Positions 37,944-44,696 of a stretch of 64,000 nucleotides of DNA are shown here, one piece after another. Below the pieces are notes generated by a model. The model saw only the letters and a list, made by a program, of their open reading frames with translations, was not told the origin of the DNA and made no database searches. The position numbers and the translations under genes were made by a program. Origin of the DNA: a virus. The DNA is taken from the IMG/VR virus record IMGVR_UViG_3300024495_000015, positions 62,001-126,000 of that record; one strand, written 5' to 3'. Numbering within the stretch: the stretch's first letter is position 1; every line of letters starts with the position of its first letter.

Positions 37944-39857
37944 TTATTCTCTTATAATTACTCCGTTACTGTAACTTGTAGTTTTTGTATAAGATGATCC
38001 TGATGGATCATCTCCAGAAGAAATTCTATCTGGCAAAGTTTGTATTGACACATTATCAATACTTAGATTTAAATATAAATCCTGTAAACCTATAACATCG
38101 TTTGATTCTGGTATTGCAGATATTTCTATTACAGGTTCACCTCCACTTTCTTTAGATGTTCCGACAATGTTAATAGCATTTAAGTAAATTTCTCCCTTTA
38201 CATAATCAATTGAACCTGCATTTGAATTTACTATTCTATAAGATTGAGCAGAGTCTAGATAAAATAAGAAAATAGTTCCAGTTAAACCGTTTGATAAGGG
38301 TGAATCACTTAAATAGACCGTCTGAGCAATACCAGGAACGGTAAATCCAGAAGATTTAATGTTAAATCCATTAAGATTTTTTATATGAAATTGGTTACCA
38401 AAACATATTTCATAAGTCGCTAAACTATTTAACACAGATTTTAAATCACGCCTCATTTCAACTTTTGTTATATTTGAAGTAATAGATTCGTGACTATCAT
38501 CAATTAATTTTAAAAATTTGCTATATTTGAATCTAGCTCCATATCGATTTAATTCAGTTGATTTTGCATATTTGTTTATATTTTGATAAACTACATTATT
38601 GATATACTCCGAAGATGGTGCGATGTTATTGTCGTAATAAATTGTTGAATTAATCTCAAGTATAAGATATTTTAAGTCTTTTATTTCTGGAATTATTCCA
38701 GCCACAGAATATTTTTTAAGTTTCTGTTTGATATTGTCTTTTACACCATTTGGAACAAAAAATCCATTTTGAGGTTTAATTGTAATAAAAACTTTTCCAT
38801 ATTCTGGTGGATTTAAATCTTCCCCACCATATACAGAAATAGATTCTGCTTCAGGATAAATTTGTGAGACTATTGCTTCATAATCATTTGCTGTGACTGC
38901 CCTATTCTGCGATGCATAAACCCTTGGGGCATATTTTTTGATAGAATCAATAGACTCTATCTCTTTACCACCACTTCCAGCGGTATTAGTGCTTATCAAT
39001 GATATTTCGCTTAAAACAATAAATCCATTATTGTCTACAATATTTCCACTAAAAACAAAAGATGATACTCCATTTGCAGACTCACCTTTAGTCACAACAT
39101 ATGAAATATCAACAATGTTTCCGCTGATCAATTTTCTACCAAAAATTCCATCACCAAATAAAAGTTCATATCTTTGATCTTCTATTTCTTGAATAAAAAA
39201 GACTCTAGAATCTGCATTGATATTTAAAATATTATCTGATTGAATATATTTTTTTCTTGGACCGAGTTCGCCGTCACGAACCTCAACTCTAATTAAGGAA
39301 GAATCGATATCAGAATTGTTTAAAATATACTTTTGATTTGGATTTAATGAGTCAACAGTATATTTTTCTGTGATATATGTACCTTCATATATGCTTATGT
39401 TACTAAATTCTGCAATTCCATTTATAACAGGAACTGTTATGTCATCAGGAATTGAAAAAACATAATTTTCTGATCCAAAAGATGACACCGAAGTAGCGAC
39501 AATTCCTTTTTTCAGTGTCAATGCAACAGGTTTTTGTGGAGAAGAACTAGTTGAGGTATCGACAAAGAAAGAAATATTAGCTCTTGATGCTATTTTAGAT
39601 CTGGGGATATATCCAATGCTTCTTGCAATTGATACCACATTTTCTCTAAGAGTGGCACTATCAATAAAAACCTCATTGCTAACCATGTTAGCATTATATG
39701 AGGAAATATATGTATTATATGCAAGTATATCTAAGATTACTGATAGATTCGATCCTTCAAAATCGTAATCAGTAAAATTTGAATTCGATCTAAGGTAATC
39801 CTTAATCGAAGTCTTAATTTGATCAAAATCTAGATTGGTAAAGTTAACTAGTGCCAT
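37944..39857 (-). CDS. 6: Baseplate wedge protein gp6
   Basis: 637 aa (T4: 660). Baseplate J-like wedge subunit whose dimers form the inner ring of the baseplate. Diagnostic parts: NFTNLDFDQIKTSIKDYLRS, GSNLSVILDILAYNTYISSY, SATLRENVVSIARSIGYIPR, RYELLFGDGIFGRKLISGN, and PRVYASQNRAVTANDYEAIV with IKPQNGFFVP. It lies 3 bases downstream of gp25, as expected for the conserved 25-6 pair. The stop is one base before the start of the giant gene. Confidence 0.95.
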   Translation of the reverse strand: MALVNFTNLDFDQIKTSIKDYLRSNSNFTDYDFEGSNLSVILDILAYNTYISSYNANMVSNEVFIDSATLRENVVSIARSIGYIPRSKIASRANISFFVDTSTSSSPQKPVALTLKKGIVATSVSSFGSENYVFSIPDDITVPVINGIAEFSNISIYEGTYITEKYTVDSLNPNQKYILNNSDIDSSLIRVEVRDGELGPRKKYIQSDNILNINADSRVFFIQEIEDQRYELLFGDGIFGRKLISGNIVDISYVVTKGESANGVSSFVFSGNIVDNNGFIVLSEISLISTNTAGSGGKEIESIDSIKKYAPRVYASQNRAVTANDYEAIVSQIYPEAESISVYGGEDLNPPEYGKVFITIKPQNGFFVPNGVKDNIKQKLKKYSVAGIIPEIKDLKYLILEINSTIYYDNNIAPSSEYINNVVYQNINKYAKSTELNRYGARFKYSKFLKLIDDSHESITSNITKVEMRRDLKSVLNSLATYEICFGNQFHIKNLNGFNIKSSGFTVPGIAQTVYLSDSPLSNGLTGTIFLFYLDSAQSYRIVNSNAGSIDYVKGEIYLNAINIVGTSKESGGEPVIEISAIPESNDVIGLQDLYLNLSIDNVSIQTLPDRISSGDDPSGSSYTKTTSYSNGVIIRE

Positions 39858-39860
39858 TTA

Positions 39861-40262
39861 TTATCGTGTTGGTTGTAATGCAAATGATAACTGTTGAGGA
39901 GATACATCAATACCAACTATGTAATATTTAATAGTTACATTAAATTCATAATTATCATAATTTGGAGCAACATTAACCTCTATTAAATTTACTCTGGGTT
40001 CATAATTTCGAATTGAAGATTCAATTTGATCTTTTACTATAGAAGCACTGATATCATCAATGTTTTCAAATAGAGACTGATTTACATTAGAACCTAAATT
40101 TGGTTCAAAAAATCTTTCTCCAGGTTGAGTTGCTATTAGATTACGAACAGATCGAGCAATAGCATTTTCATTTTTAATCGCAATTAAATCGTAGTTCAGG
40201 GGATTAACCTGAAAGGATAAACTAATATCTTTAAATGATTTGCTTATCCTTTCAGAAGGCAT
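39861..40262 (-). CDS. 25: Baseplate wedge protein gp25
   Basis: 133 aa (T4: 132). Lysozyme-like-fold wedge protein at the sheath-baseplate junction. Signature: KDISLSFQVNPLNYDLIAIK, NAIARSVRNLIATQPGERFF, EPNLGSNVNQSLFENID, with YEPRVNLIEVNV and the C-terminal PQQLSFALQPTR. Late promoter at 40285-40292. First gene of the 25-6-(7)-8 baseplate cluster. Confidence 0.95.
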   Translation of the reverse strand: MPSERISKSFKDISLSFQVNPLNYDLIAIKNENAIARSVRNLIATQPGERFFEPNLGSNVNQSLFENIDDISASIVKDQIESSIRNYEPRVNLIEVNVAPNYDNYEFNVTIKYYIVGIDVSPQQLSFALQPTR

Positions 40263-40284
40263 GAAAAAAGTAATAATTCTATCT

Positions 40285-40292
40285 TATTTATC
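40285..40292 (-). promoter_or_regulatory. Late promoter upstream of gp25
   Basis: GATAAATA on the minus strand, 23 bases before the gp25 start; marks the entry to the baseplate cluster. Confidence 0.65.
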
Positions 40293-40545
40293 ACTGATTT
40301 TTGGTTTCATAAAGGGGTTCTGTGCCATATTCCCAGTCATCGTAGTCAGAATCATTGCGAATTTTTGAGTGAATTTCATTTTGGTGGTAAAAATCATGCT
40401 TTTTGGGTGTCAGATCATCACTTGCGATTTCACGAAGCATTTTTTGCTTAGTAATTTTAGTTTCCCACCCATATTCACTTGACAAATACTCTGTTCCCCA
40501 CTCATTTTTCATGAAATTTTGGTCTTTATCGACTTTTTTGGTCAT
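40291..40545 (-). CDS. Hypothetical acidic protein, 84 aa
   Basis: 84 aa, rich in Asp, Glu, Lys and Tyr/Trp (WGTEYLSSEYGWETK, YDDWEYGTEPLYETK), no membrane segment. Not recognised. A strong ribosome site (AGGAGCAAAAAA) precedes the ATG. It is the last gene of the accessory block before the baseplate cluster; its stop overlaps the gp25 late promoter. Confidence 0.75.
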   Translation of the reverse strand: MTKKVDKDQNFMKNEWGTEYLSSEYGWETKITKQKMLREIASDDLTPKKHDFYHQNEIHSKIRNDSDYDDWEYGTEPLYETKNQ

Positions 40546-40590
40546 TTTTTTGCTCCTGATTTGTTAAAATCAGAACTTTTTACGGGGTTG

Positions 40591-40794
40591 CTATCCCGAA
40601 TTGTTATTATGTCGATGTAAAGTATAATTTTTTTGAATTCTAATATCGGAATTCTTAAAGGTCCAACATTCCCCACTACTATCTAGAAAAACAACCCACT
40701 CAAGATCATGTTCTTGAGATCGATCAATTACAAAAAAAGCCCAACCTTTACCCTTTGGAGTAAAGACTGGGATTTGAGGGTTAAGTTGAATCAC
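40591..40794 (-). CDS. Conserved-type phage protein, 67 aa, GTG start
   Basis: 67 aa. The pattern (I-Q-L-N-P-x-I-P...TPKGKGWAFFVID, HDLEWVVFLDSSGECWTFKN, NSDIRIQKNYTLHR) is that of a small protein I have seen in many T4-like phages; probably an SH3-like beta fold. The first codon is GTG at 40792-40794, overlapping the stop of the preceding gene as GTGA, and no in-frame ATG lies nearby, so GTG is the supported start. Function unknown. Confidence 0.82.
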   Translation of the reverse strand: MIQLNPQIPVFTPKGKGWAFFVIDRSQEHDLEWVVFLDSSGECWTFKNSDIRIQKNYTLHRHNNNSG

Positions 40795-40931
40795 CTACCT
40801 TGACCGCGATACTTTTTCTTTCGTCCGTTACGAGAGGTTGCACTCAATAGTGTGCGAGGAGAACGCCCTTGACGGGTTTTCTTTGGTGCTCCTGGTTCAA
40901 AAATAGTCTTATTAGATCCACCCTTTGCCAT
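40791..40931 (-). CDS. Small very basic protein, 46 aa
   Basis: 46 aa (starts MAKGGSNKTIFEPGAPKKTR, ends RKKKYRGQGR), about 30% Lys/Arg. A family I recognise from T4-like cyanophages ('GGSNKTIFEPGAPKKTRQG'). No fold motif; the charge suggests nucleic-acid or anionic-partner binding, by inference. The stop overlaps the next GTG start. The stop of the 50-aa gene lies immediately before its ATG (one-base gap), so it is in a tight operon. Confidence 0.82.
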   Translation of the reverse strand: MAKGGSNKTIFEPGAPKKTRQGRSPRTLLSATSRNGRKKKYRGQGR

Positions 40932-41084
40932 TTAGATTTCCTCCATTTCAATTAAATTAGGATCAATATCTTCTCCAGAGAAATAATCCTCAGAGAGATC
41001 TTGTAGAATCTCACTACACTCTTCCATAGTGAGATTCATGTAAATTTTACGCCCTTTATATAAAAGATTGTAGTGTTTTTCCAT
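40932..41084 (-). CDS. Small conserved-type protein, 50 aa
   Basis: 50 aa (MEKHYNLLYKGRKIYMNLTM, EECSEILQDLSEDYFSGED, ending IEMEEI). Acidic C-terminal half; the arrangement 'Y-x-L-L-Y-K-G-R...I-Y-x-N-L-T' is a recurrent T4-like cyanophage small protein. Its start overlaps the stop of the glycosyltransferase gene by one base (TAATG), indicating translational coupling. Function unknown. Confidence 0.8.
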   Translation of the reverse strand: MEKHYNLLYKGRKIYMNLTMEECSEILQDLSEDYFSGEDIDPNLIEMEEI

Positions 41085-41851
41085 TAGATTACGCGAGTTT
41101 TTTCATGACCTACTCTAATCCGAGGATCGCACCAGATTTCAAAGCCTTCTTCTTTTGCATCAAGACAGAAAGAAACATCCTCTCCACACATATCCTGAAC
41201 TTTACCAGACTCAAAGACTTGCATCTTCGGAGCAAACCAAGGATACTCAAGATTCTCAAAGACACCCTTCTTAATCAGAACCCAACCAAATCCAGTGTAA
41301 TCAACAGTAAATGGTTTCCGACGCTTTGAGATAGACTCAACGGTTTCATGATTCATTACTCCACCGTTCTTACGGAAATCATCCTCTTCCAACCAGTGTG
41401 CGACAGAGGTTGTGTGACCATCCTCAGTTGCATACCATCCTGCAACAATTTCCTTCTCTTCACCTTCCTCATTGAGAGCAAGATCACAGAGTTGCCAGAA
41501 TTTGTTAGTGTCAAAAACAATATCACTATCAATCCAAAGTTGATAATCATATTGTAGTTTTCCATCCCAAGGAATTTGCTTCGGACCTCTGAGAACATTT
41601 GCACCGAGTACTTTACAGCGAGCAAAGTTTACCATCGATGAGTAATCCTGAGAAATCTGAATACTCATTCCATTCTGAACCATGTCAAAACAAAGTTGTA
41701 CAAATGCTTTCAGAAAAATAAAAGAACATCCTCGACCAGGGAGACAAAAAACAATTGACTTCCCTTTCATTCTCTCTTTAATTGCATCAATATCCCATTC
41801 TTGTTCTTTGGGTTTTGGTGCATTTGCTTTAACTGTGAATCCTTTTGCCAT
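41084..41851 (-). CDS. GT-A-type glycosyltransferase-like protein
   Basis: 255 aa. Predicted nucleotide-sugar-dependent transferase of the GT2-like GT-A fold. A beta strand followed by WIDSDIVF (DSD at residues 108-110) is the metal/UDP-sugar binding DxD motif; IVFCLPGRGCSFIFL near residue 33 resembles the first Rossmann strand, and a late VDYTGFGWVLIKKGVFE plus CGEDVSFCLDAKEEG fits the acceptor/ED motif of GT2 enzymes. T4-like phages use such enzymes to decorate DNA, virion or host surface; the acceptor here is unknown. A sigma70-like promoter lies at 41875-41904. Confidence 0.85.
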   Translation of the reverse strand: MAKGFTVKANAPKPKEQEWDIDAIKERMKGKSIVFCLPGRGCSFIFLKAFVQLCFDMVQNGMSIQISQDYSSMVNFARCKVLGANVLRGPKQIPWDGKLQYDYQLWIDSDIVFDTNKFWQLCDLALNEEGEEKEIVAGWYATEDGHTTSVAHWLEEDDFRKNGGVMNHETVESISKRRKPFTVDYTGFGWVLIKKGVFENLEYPWFAPKMQVFESGKVQDMCGEDVSFCLDAKEEGFEIWCDPRIRVGHEKTRVI

Positions 41852-41874
41852 AAGTAAAAATAACCTTCAGATCA

Positions 41875-41904
41875 ATTTTATCAGTCTATATATGCTTTTG
41901 TCAA
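41875..41904 (-). promoter_or_regulatory. Sigma70-type promoter upstream of glycosyltransferase
   Basis: Minus strand TTGACA (41899-41904), 18-bp spacer, TAAAAT (41875-41880), about 24 bases before the start codon. The -35 box overlaps the stop of the 64-aa gene. A perfect -35 and a 5/6 -10 make an early/host-polymerase promoter likely. Confidence 0.7.
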
Positions 41905-42095
41905 TGCGAAGAATTCAATAATACTTCCTTATTCAAACAAAGTTCTTCATAACTTAAATCATCCTTTGTAAGGTCCAAATCAAGAAGATCAACCATTCTG
42001 TGCATCATTTCCCAGGTCTCAGAAAACTTATTCTCTGATAAACTGTGATAGACGCACCGACCCTTTGCGTATATGTGATAAACCTTTTCAGTCAT
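41901..42095 (-). CDS. Conserved-type small protein, 64 aa
   Basis: 64 aa (MTEKVYHIYAKGRCVYHSLS, WEMMHRMVDLLDL, YEELCLNKEVLLNSSH). The layout 'K-x-Y-x-I-Y...C-V-x-H-S-L-s-E...F' and a terminal 'L-x-Y-E-E-L' is one I associate with small cyanophage proteins. No catalytic motif. Its stop TGA is part of the -35 box of the glycosyltransferase promoter. Confidence 0.82.
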   Translation of the reverse strand: MTEKVYHIYAKGRCVYHSLSENKFSETWEMMHRMVDLLDLDLTKDDLSYEELCLNKEVLLNSSH

Positions 42096-42127
42096 AAAAA
42101 TATTTCCGGAATTTTTTCAGTCTCTTT

Positions 42128-42271
42128 TTAGTTTGTAGCCGCATTATATATCAGAACTATCAAAAATCCAACGGGGAGGAATACAATTTTTCCCATTGTC
42201 TTTGGATATCTGATCATCCACCCCGCAAGAATAACTCTCCAGAAATTCCAGTATGGCGTAGATCTTCTCAT
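42128..42271 (-). CDS. Small membrane protein, 47 aa
   Basis: 47 aa from the ATG at 42271 (MRRSTPYWNFWRVILAGWMI, RYPKTMGKIVFLPVGFLIVL, IYNAATN). One C-terminal membrane segment (IVFLPVGFLIVLIYNAA) after an aromatic, basic N-terminus. The frame extends upstream to 42313, but 42271 is chosen because it overlaps the stop of the preceding gene as ATGA. Function unknown. Confidence 0.78.
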   Translation of the reverse strand: MRRSTPYWNFWRVILAGWMIRYPKTMGKIVFLPVGFLIVLIYNAATN

Positions 42272-42384
42272 TTTTTCTTTTTGCGTTTTCTCGAAGCATT
42301 CTTTTGGGCACAAGTTCTTCCCGCACCTTTTGCTTTGTTCTTATTAGGGCGACTTTTACCGTTCTTATGAATCCATCCAAACAT
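42268..42384 (-). CDS. Tiny basic protein, 38 aa
   Basis: 38 aa (MFGWIHKNGKSRPNKNKAKG, AGRTCAQKNASRKRKKKK), more than 40% Lys/Arg. A strong ribosome site (CCGGAGG, then TATTTCAA) precedes the ATG, and the stop overlaps the next start, which together make a real gene likely despite its size. Possibly nucleic-acid binding, by charge only. Confidence 0.75.
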   Translation of the reverse strand: MFGWIHKNGKSRPNKNKAKGAGRTCAQKNASRKRKKKK

Positions 42385-42475
42385 TTGAAATACCTCCGGA
42401 AAATTTTTATGCGTTTGATACTTATAGGTCGATTTGTCACCTCTGTAGGTTAGGGTAGTTTGCTTTTTTTAATAA

Positions 42476-42500
42476 GGGGGGGGGCGCAACGCCCGCTTAT
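42476..42500. repeat. Hairpin with nine-G homopolymer
   Basis: Plus strand: ATAAG, nine G in total, CGCAACGCCCG, CTTAT. The inner stem GGGCG/CGCCC and the outer ATAAG/CTTAT pair, leaving a G bulge. No T tract follows on either strand, so it is not a classical terminator. Confidence 0.6.
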
Positions 42501-42629
42501 AATAATAACAAACAACATAAAATCGCTGCTAATTCACTATACTGTCAAATCACGAATGTCGATATAAAGAATTAACAACTCACAAAGTAATTATAATACC
42601 TAACTGTTTAACAAACAAAATACTTAAGA

Positions 42630-42658
42630 ACGGGGAGAAAGAATAACTAACTCCCCGT
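42630..42658 (-). terminator. Hairpin after the 46-aa gene, possible terminator
   Basis: Perfect 8-bp stem ACGGGGAG/CTCCCCGT with a 13-base loop, 13 bases after the stop at 42671. The following minus-strand sequence TCTTAAGTATTTTG is T-rich but not a clean tract. Confidence 0.5.
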
Positions 42659-42670
42659 CCCAGTTTACTA

Positions 42671-42811
42671 TCAGAACTCGATGGTATCTGCAGTGGGTTC
42701 GTTCACACTCTCCCCTGCAATCTCTTCACTCACGATAACATCCAGAATGGACAGAATCTCATCACCAGTGTTACCTTGAGCAAGCAGAGAGAACATCATC
42801 GACTTAGACAT
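42671..42811 (-). CDS. Small conserved-type protein, 46 aa
   Basis: 46 aa (MSKSMMFSLLAQGNTGDEIL, SILDVIVSEEIAGES, ending TADTIEF). The 'A-x-G-N-T-G-x-E-I-L-x-I-L-D' pattern is shared by small cyanophage proteins I have seen. Upstream it carries GGTGATTATG without a ribosome site, the same start context as the 63-aa gene at 43078. A hairpin follows the stop. Function unknown. Confidence 0.7.
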   Translation of the reverse strand: MSKSMMFSLLAQGNTGDEILSILDVIVSEEIAGESVNEPTADTIEF

Positions 42812-42886
42812 AATCACCAAGAAAGAATAAAGAACTGTTGTGGTGTTAGTTTATAGTCATAACCCAGGACTGTTTGTGATACTAAC

Positions 42887-43078
42887 TCAGCGAACTTGTG
42901 TCACAAAGTTAGTGCCACTGCTACGGTTAGTTCTACAACGATTCCCCTTGGTTTGTGTCATCACTAGGTGAGACTTACGGGGTTTCACTGTTGCTAACCG
43001 TGTCACCTTAACCTTACCTTGAACCTCAGCAATCACGAGATCCAGTGTAGACAACGAAGCAAACTCAGAGACGGTCAT
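42887..43078 (-). CDS. Small basic protein, 63 aa
   Basis: 63 aa (MTVSEFASLSTLDLVIAEVQ, KVKVTRLATVKPRKS, RCRTNRSSGTNFVTQVR). The N-terminus resembles that of the neighbouring 46-aa protein (short helix, then S/T-L-D-x-V-I). The start at the ATG 43078 is preferred over the GTG two codons upstream; context CGTGATTATG matches the neighbour. Not recognised; the basic tail hints at nucleic-acid contact. Confidence 0.65.
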   Translation of the reverse strand: MTVSEFASLSTLDLVIAEVQGKVKVTRLATVKPRKSHLVMTQTKGNRCRTNRSSGTNFVTQVR

Positions 43079-43113
43079 AATCACGAAGAAGTGTGTTGGT
43101 GAGTGATAACAAT

Positions 43114-43431
43114 TCAGTTAAGAATCATACCCTCAGTGAACGGAACTGTTTGGACAGTATCATTCACAAACCACTCGAAGTCTTTCTGATAAACACGAGC
43201 ACCATTTCCATGCTCTTGGAGAATAGCATTGAGACGCGACTTGGTGGTGTTTGTATAATACCCACAAGTGTAAAGTTCAATGAATGTATCACCAATAGTG
43301 GCAATGTGATTCCCGTGCAGATACACATAAGACGCATCTCTTTCGGGAGAATAAGTAACAGAAGTGTTGCTATTCTTCCAGTCGATGCACTTATTGATAG
43401 CGGTATTCATCTGCTTTTCGATGATACGCAT
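43114..43431 (-). CDS. Conserved phage protein, 105 aa
   Basis: 105 aa from ATG 43431 (MRIIEKQMNTAINKCIDWKN). The pattern 'MRIIE-x-Q-M-N...N-W/K...N-T-x-V...VYLHGNHIA...YTNTTKSRLNAIL...YQKDFEWFV...PFTEGM' is a widespread small protein of T4-like and other phages of unknown function. The open frame extends 20 codons upstream, but this ATG matches the family start. The leader-like element at 43479-43500 lies upstream. Confidence 0.82.
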   Translation of the reverse strand: MRIIEKQMNTAINKCIDWKNSNTSVTYSPERDASYVYLHGNHIATIGDTFIELYTCGYYTNTTKSRLNAILQEHGNGARVYQKDFEWFVNDTVQTVPFTEGMILN

Positions 43432-43478
43432 TGCAGGAAAGTGTCGGTGGGTTTGTGTGGTTGATCTCTCTTCCACCC

Positions 43479-43500
43479 TTATAGAATACACGATTTTGGA
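43479..43500 (-). promoter_or_regulatory. Leader element copy A (short form)
   Basis: Minus strand TCCAAAATCGTGTATTCTAT, sharing the core CAAAATCGTGTATTCT with copies B-E, but lacking the downstream GTTCAAGGGATTTCAC part. Upstream of the 105-aa gene. Confidence 0.55.
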
Positions 43501-43517
43501 TCCTGTGCTCTTTTATT

Positions 43518-43539
43518 GTGCCACTTTAACTTGTGTCAC
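43518..43539 (-). repeat. Operon-end hairpin
   Basis: GTGACAC-AAGTTAAA-GTGGCAC on the minus strand, 24 bases after the stop of the 57-aa gene and before leader copy A; same family as the other stop-codon hairpins. Confidence 0.5.
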
Positions 43540-43562
43540 ATGGTATAAACAATCGGAGCAAC

Positions 43563-43736
43563 TCACCATCTGTCAGGTACACTTAGGTCTTCAACATAAG
43601 CATCACACTTCTCTGCAGGTTCCAACTTGAATAACTTCTCCCAATCAATCTGATGTGGGTCGAAGTCACCGAACACTGATAGATCCAGAGTGATCCTATA
43701 ACGCTGCTTCTGTGCTTGACTGTATGCTACTGACAT
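43563..43736 (-). CDS. Small protein, 57 aa
   Basis: 57 aa from ATG 43736 (MSVAYSQAQKQRYRITLDLS, VFGDFDPHQIDWEKLFKLE, ending YVEDLSVPDRW). The start is fixed by GGAG seven bases upstream and by the promoter TTGACA-17-TATAGT ending 30 bases before it. The frame is open further upstream, but that part precedes the promoter. The pattern Y-x-I-T-L-D-L...D-x-x-x-I-D/N-W-x-K-L is seen in small cyanophage proteins of unknown function. Confidence 0.8.
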   Translation of the reverse strand: MSVAYSQAQKQRYRITLDLSVFGDFDPHQIDWEKLFKLEPAEKCDAYVEDLSVPDRW

Positions 43737-43764
43737 AAGTGCGCTCCGTTGGTGTATGTGAAAC

Positions 43765-43793
43765 ACTATAAGATGCCTGTGAGAACTTGTCAA
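43765..43793 (-). promoter_or_regulatory. Sigma70-type promoter upstream of 57-aa gene
   Basis: TTGACA (43788-43793), 17-bp spacer, TATAGT (43765-43770) on the minus strand. Near-consensus early promoter. Confidence 0.8.
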
Positions 43794-43804
43794 GTCCTGT
43801 GGGG

Positions 43805-43812
43805 TATTTATG
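43805..43812 (-). promoter_or_regulatory. Late-promoter match upstream of 57-aa gene
   Basis: CATAAATA on the minus strand, about 70 bases before the start at 43736. Confidence 0.45.
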
Positions 43813-43867
43813 AGCGAGTGGTGGATTTATGTGGGGGATGTGTGGGGATTTTGTGACGCTGGGGGTA

Positions 43868-43896
43868 TTGACATTTGTGCGGAGTGCTGATATAAT
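43868..43896 (+). promoter_or_regulatory. Perfect sigma70 promoter on the plus strand
   Basis: TTGACA (43868-43873), exactly 17 bp, TATAAT (43891-43896). Both hexamers are consensus. It points away from every gene in the window; the transcript would begin near 43903 and run through the 33-bp repeats. No plus-strand gene is supported downstream. Confidence 0.8.
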
Positions 43897-43920
43897 GCAC
43901 GGTAAGATCACAAGGTCTGA

Positions 43921-44006
43921 GCACATTTATAAGCACATAAGTACAAGACCTCAGCACATTTATAAGCACATAAGTACAAGACCTCAGCACATTTATAAGC
44001 ACATAA
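43921..44006. repeat. 33-bp tandem repeat, 2.6 copies
   Basis: Unit GCACATTTATAAGCACATAA plus GTACAAGACCTCA; exact copies at 43921-43953 and 43954-43986, then 20 bases of a third. Each unit has CTTATAAATG on the minus strand (one base off a late promoter). AGGTCT just before copy 1 can pair with AGACCT in each unit. Confidence 0.9.
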
Positions 44007-44150
44007 ATGGGTCTTAATTGATACTAATTCTTATCATTATCACCTTTTAATAACAATAATTATCAGAGAATAAAAACACGCATATACATTTAAAAATACA
44101 TTTTTAATTGATTTTATATCATTTTATCGTTATATTGTATTAAAAAGCAT

Positions 44151-44178
44151 AAAAAAGAGAGGGATTTGTTCCCTCTCT
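44151..44178 (-). terminator. Rho-independent terminator after the 58-aa gene
   Basis: Minus strand AGAGAGGGA-ACAAA-TCCCTCTCT followed by TTTTT; perfect 9-bp stem, 5 bases after the stop at 44184. Confidence 0.92.
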
Positions 44179-44183
44179 GAGCA

Positions 44184-44360
44184 TTATTCAATCACTGGTA
44201 CTTTCACCTCTTGTTTGTACTTATCAGCATAGAATCCTGCTAACTCTACTGATGACATTGGCACTGGAGTTTGATTGTATTTGTATAAACGATGTCTGTC
44301 ATAAGTGAACCATTCATACTCTTTTGTTTGTAGATTAGATGCAACGCAGTGTGAGATCAT
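44184..44360 (-). CDS. Small protein, 58 aa, last gene of its operon
   Basis: 58 aa (MISHCVASNLQTKEYEWFTY, DRHRLYKYNQTPVPMSS, ending VKVPVIE). Aromatic- and Lys-rich, soluble. The start is 4 bases after the stop of the 108-aa gene and a perfect intrinsic terminator follows the stop, which together mark it as a real operon-final gene. Function unknown. Confidence 0.8.
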   Translation of the reverse strand: MISHCVASNLQTKEYEWFTYDRHRLYKYNQTPVPMSSVELAGFYADKYKQEVKVPVIE

Positions 44361-44364
44361 TACA

Positions 44365-44691
44365 TCAAACTCCTAGAAGTTCTCGTTGTTCTGGTGTAAG
44401 ACTTTCAATCAATTCTTTACGCTTTTGTGATTTGATTTCTTTCTGTTTCTGCTCTTCAAGTTTTTCATCTAAAATGTTATTCATTGTGTAAAACTCATAA
44501 TCACCTTTATCCCAAGTAGATTCACCTTCGTTGGTGATGAAAACAGTTTTATTGCTCCATTCGTTACTATCGTACCAATCATCGCGCAGAGTGATTGTAT
44601 AACCTTCATCTGTTTGAGTATAGGTTACATCAACAATAGAAAGTTTTTCTGCTTTACAGAGAAAGTCCAGCAGTTCAGTTGTAGTAATCAT
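44365..44691 (-). CDS. Hypothetical protein, 108 aa
   Basis: 108 aa. N-terminal half beta-rich (VDVTYTQTDEGYTITLRDDW, KTVFITNEGES), C-terminal half a charged helix (ILDEKLEEQKQKEIKSQKRK), then LTPEQRELLGV. No known motif. It starts 5 bases after the previous stop; member of the same operon as the 70-aa membrane protein. Confidence 0.75.
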   Translation of the reverse strand: MITTTELLDFLCKAEKLSIVDVTYTQTDEGYTITLRDDWYDSNEWSNKTVFITNEGESTWDKGDYEFYTMNNILDEKLEEQKQKEIKSQKRKELIESLTPEQRELLGV

Positions 44692-44696
44692 TTCAG

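Larger units (their letters stand above)
42385..42670. other. Intergenic region with two hairpins
   Basis: 286 bases with no supported gene. It holds a G9 tract with a GGGCG-CAA-CGCCC hairpin (42476-42500) and a terminator-like hairpin (42630-42658); the remainder is AT-rich. A 24-codon ORF across the G tract is not supported. Confidence 0.6.
43794..44150. other. Noncoding regulatory hub
   Basis: About 360 bases without a supported gene. From low to high coordinate it holds a late-promoter match (43805-43812), a G-rich stretch on the plus strand, a perfect plus-strand sigma70 promoter (43868-43896), 33-bp tandem repeats (43921-44006) and a very AT-rich stretch (44010-44150) up to the terminator of the 58-aa gene. 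Confidence 0.7.

Noticed and set aside
42436-42520. 24-codon ORF through the nine-G tract
   Set aside because: Reads across a homopolymer and hairpin with no ribosome site; no sign of selection.
43801-43865. Possible G-quadruplex from four G runs on the plus strand
   Set aside because: Loops of 28, 6 and 13 bases are too long for a convincing quadruplex.
43829-44017. Plus-strand ORF with 11-residue repeats (HIYKHISTRPQ) across the tandem repeats
   Set aside because: It is open only because the 33-bp repeat is a multiple of three; no ribosome site and composition unlike any protein here. The DNA repeat explains it.
44018-44042. Fur-box-like sequence (TGATACTAATTCTTATCATTAT)
   Set aside because: Only one half-site is good, and the region is so AT-rich that chance matches are expected.
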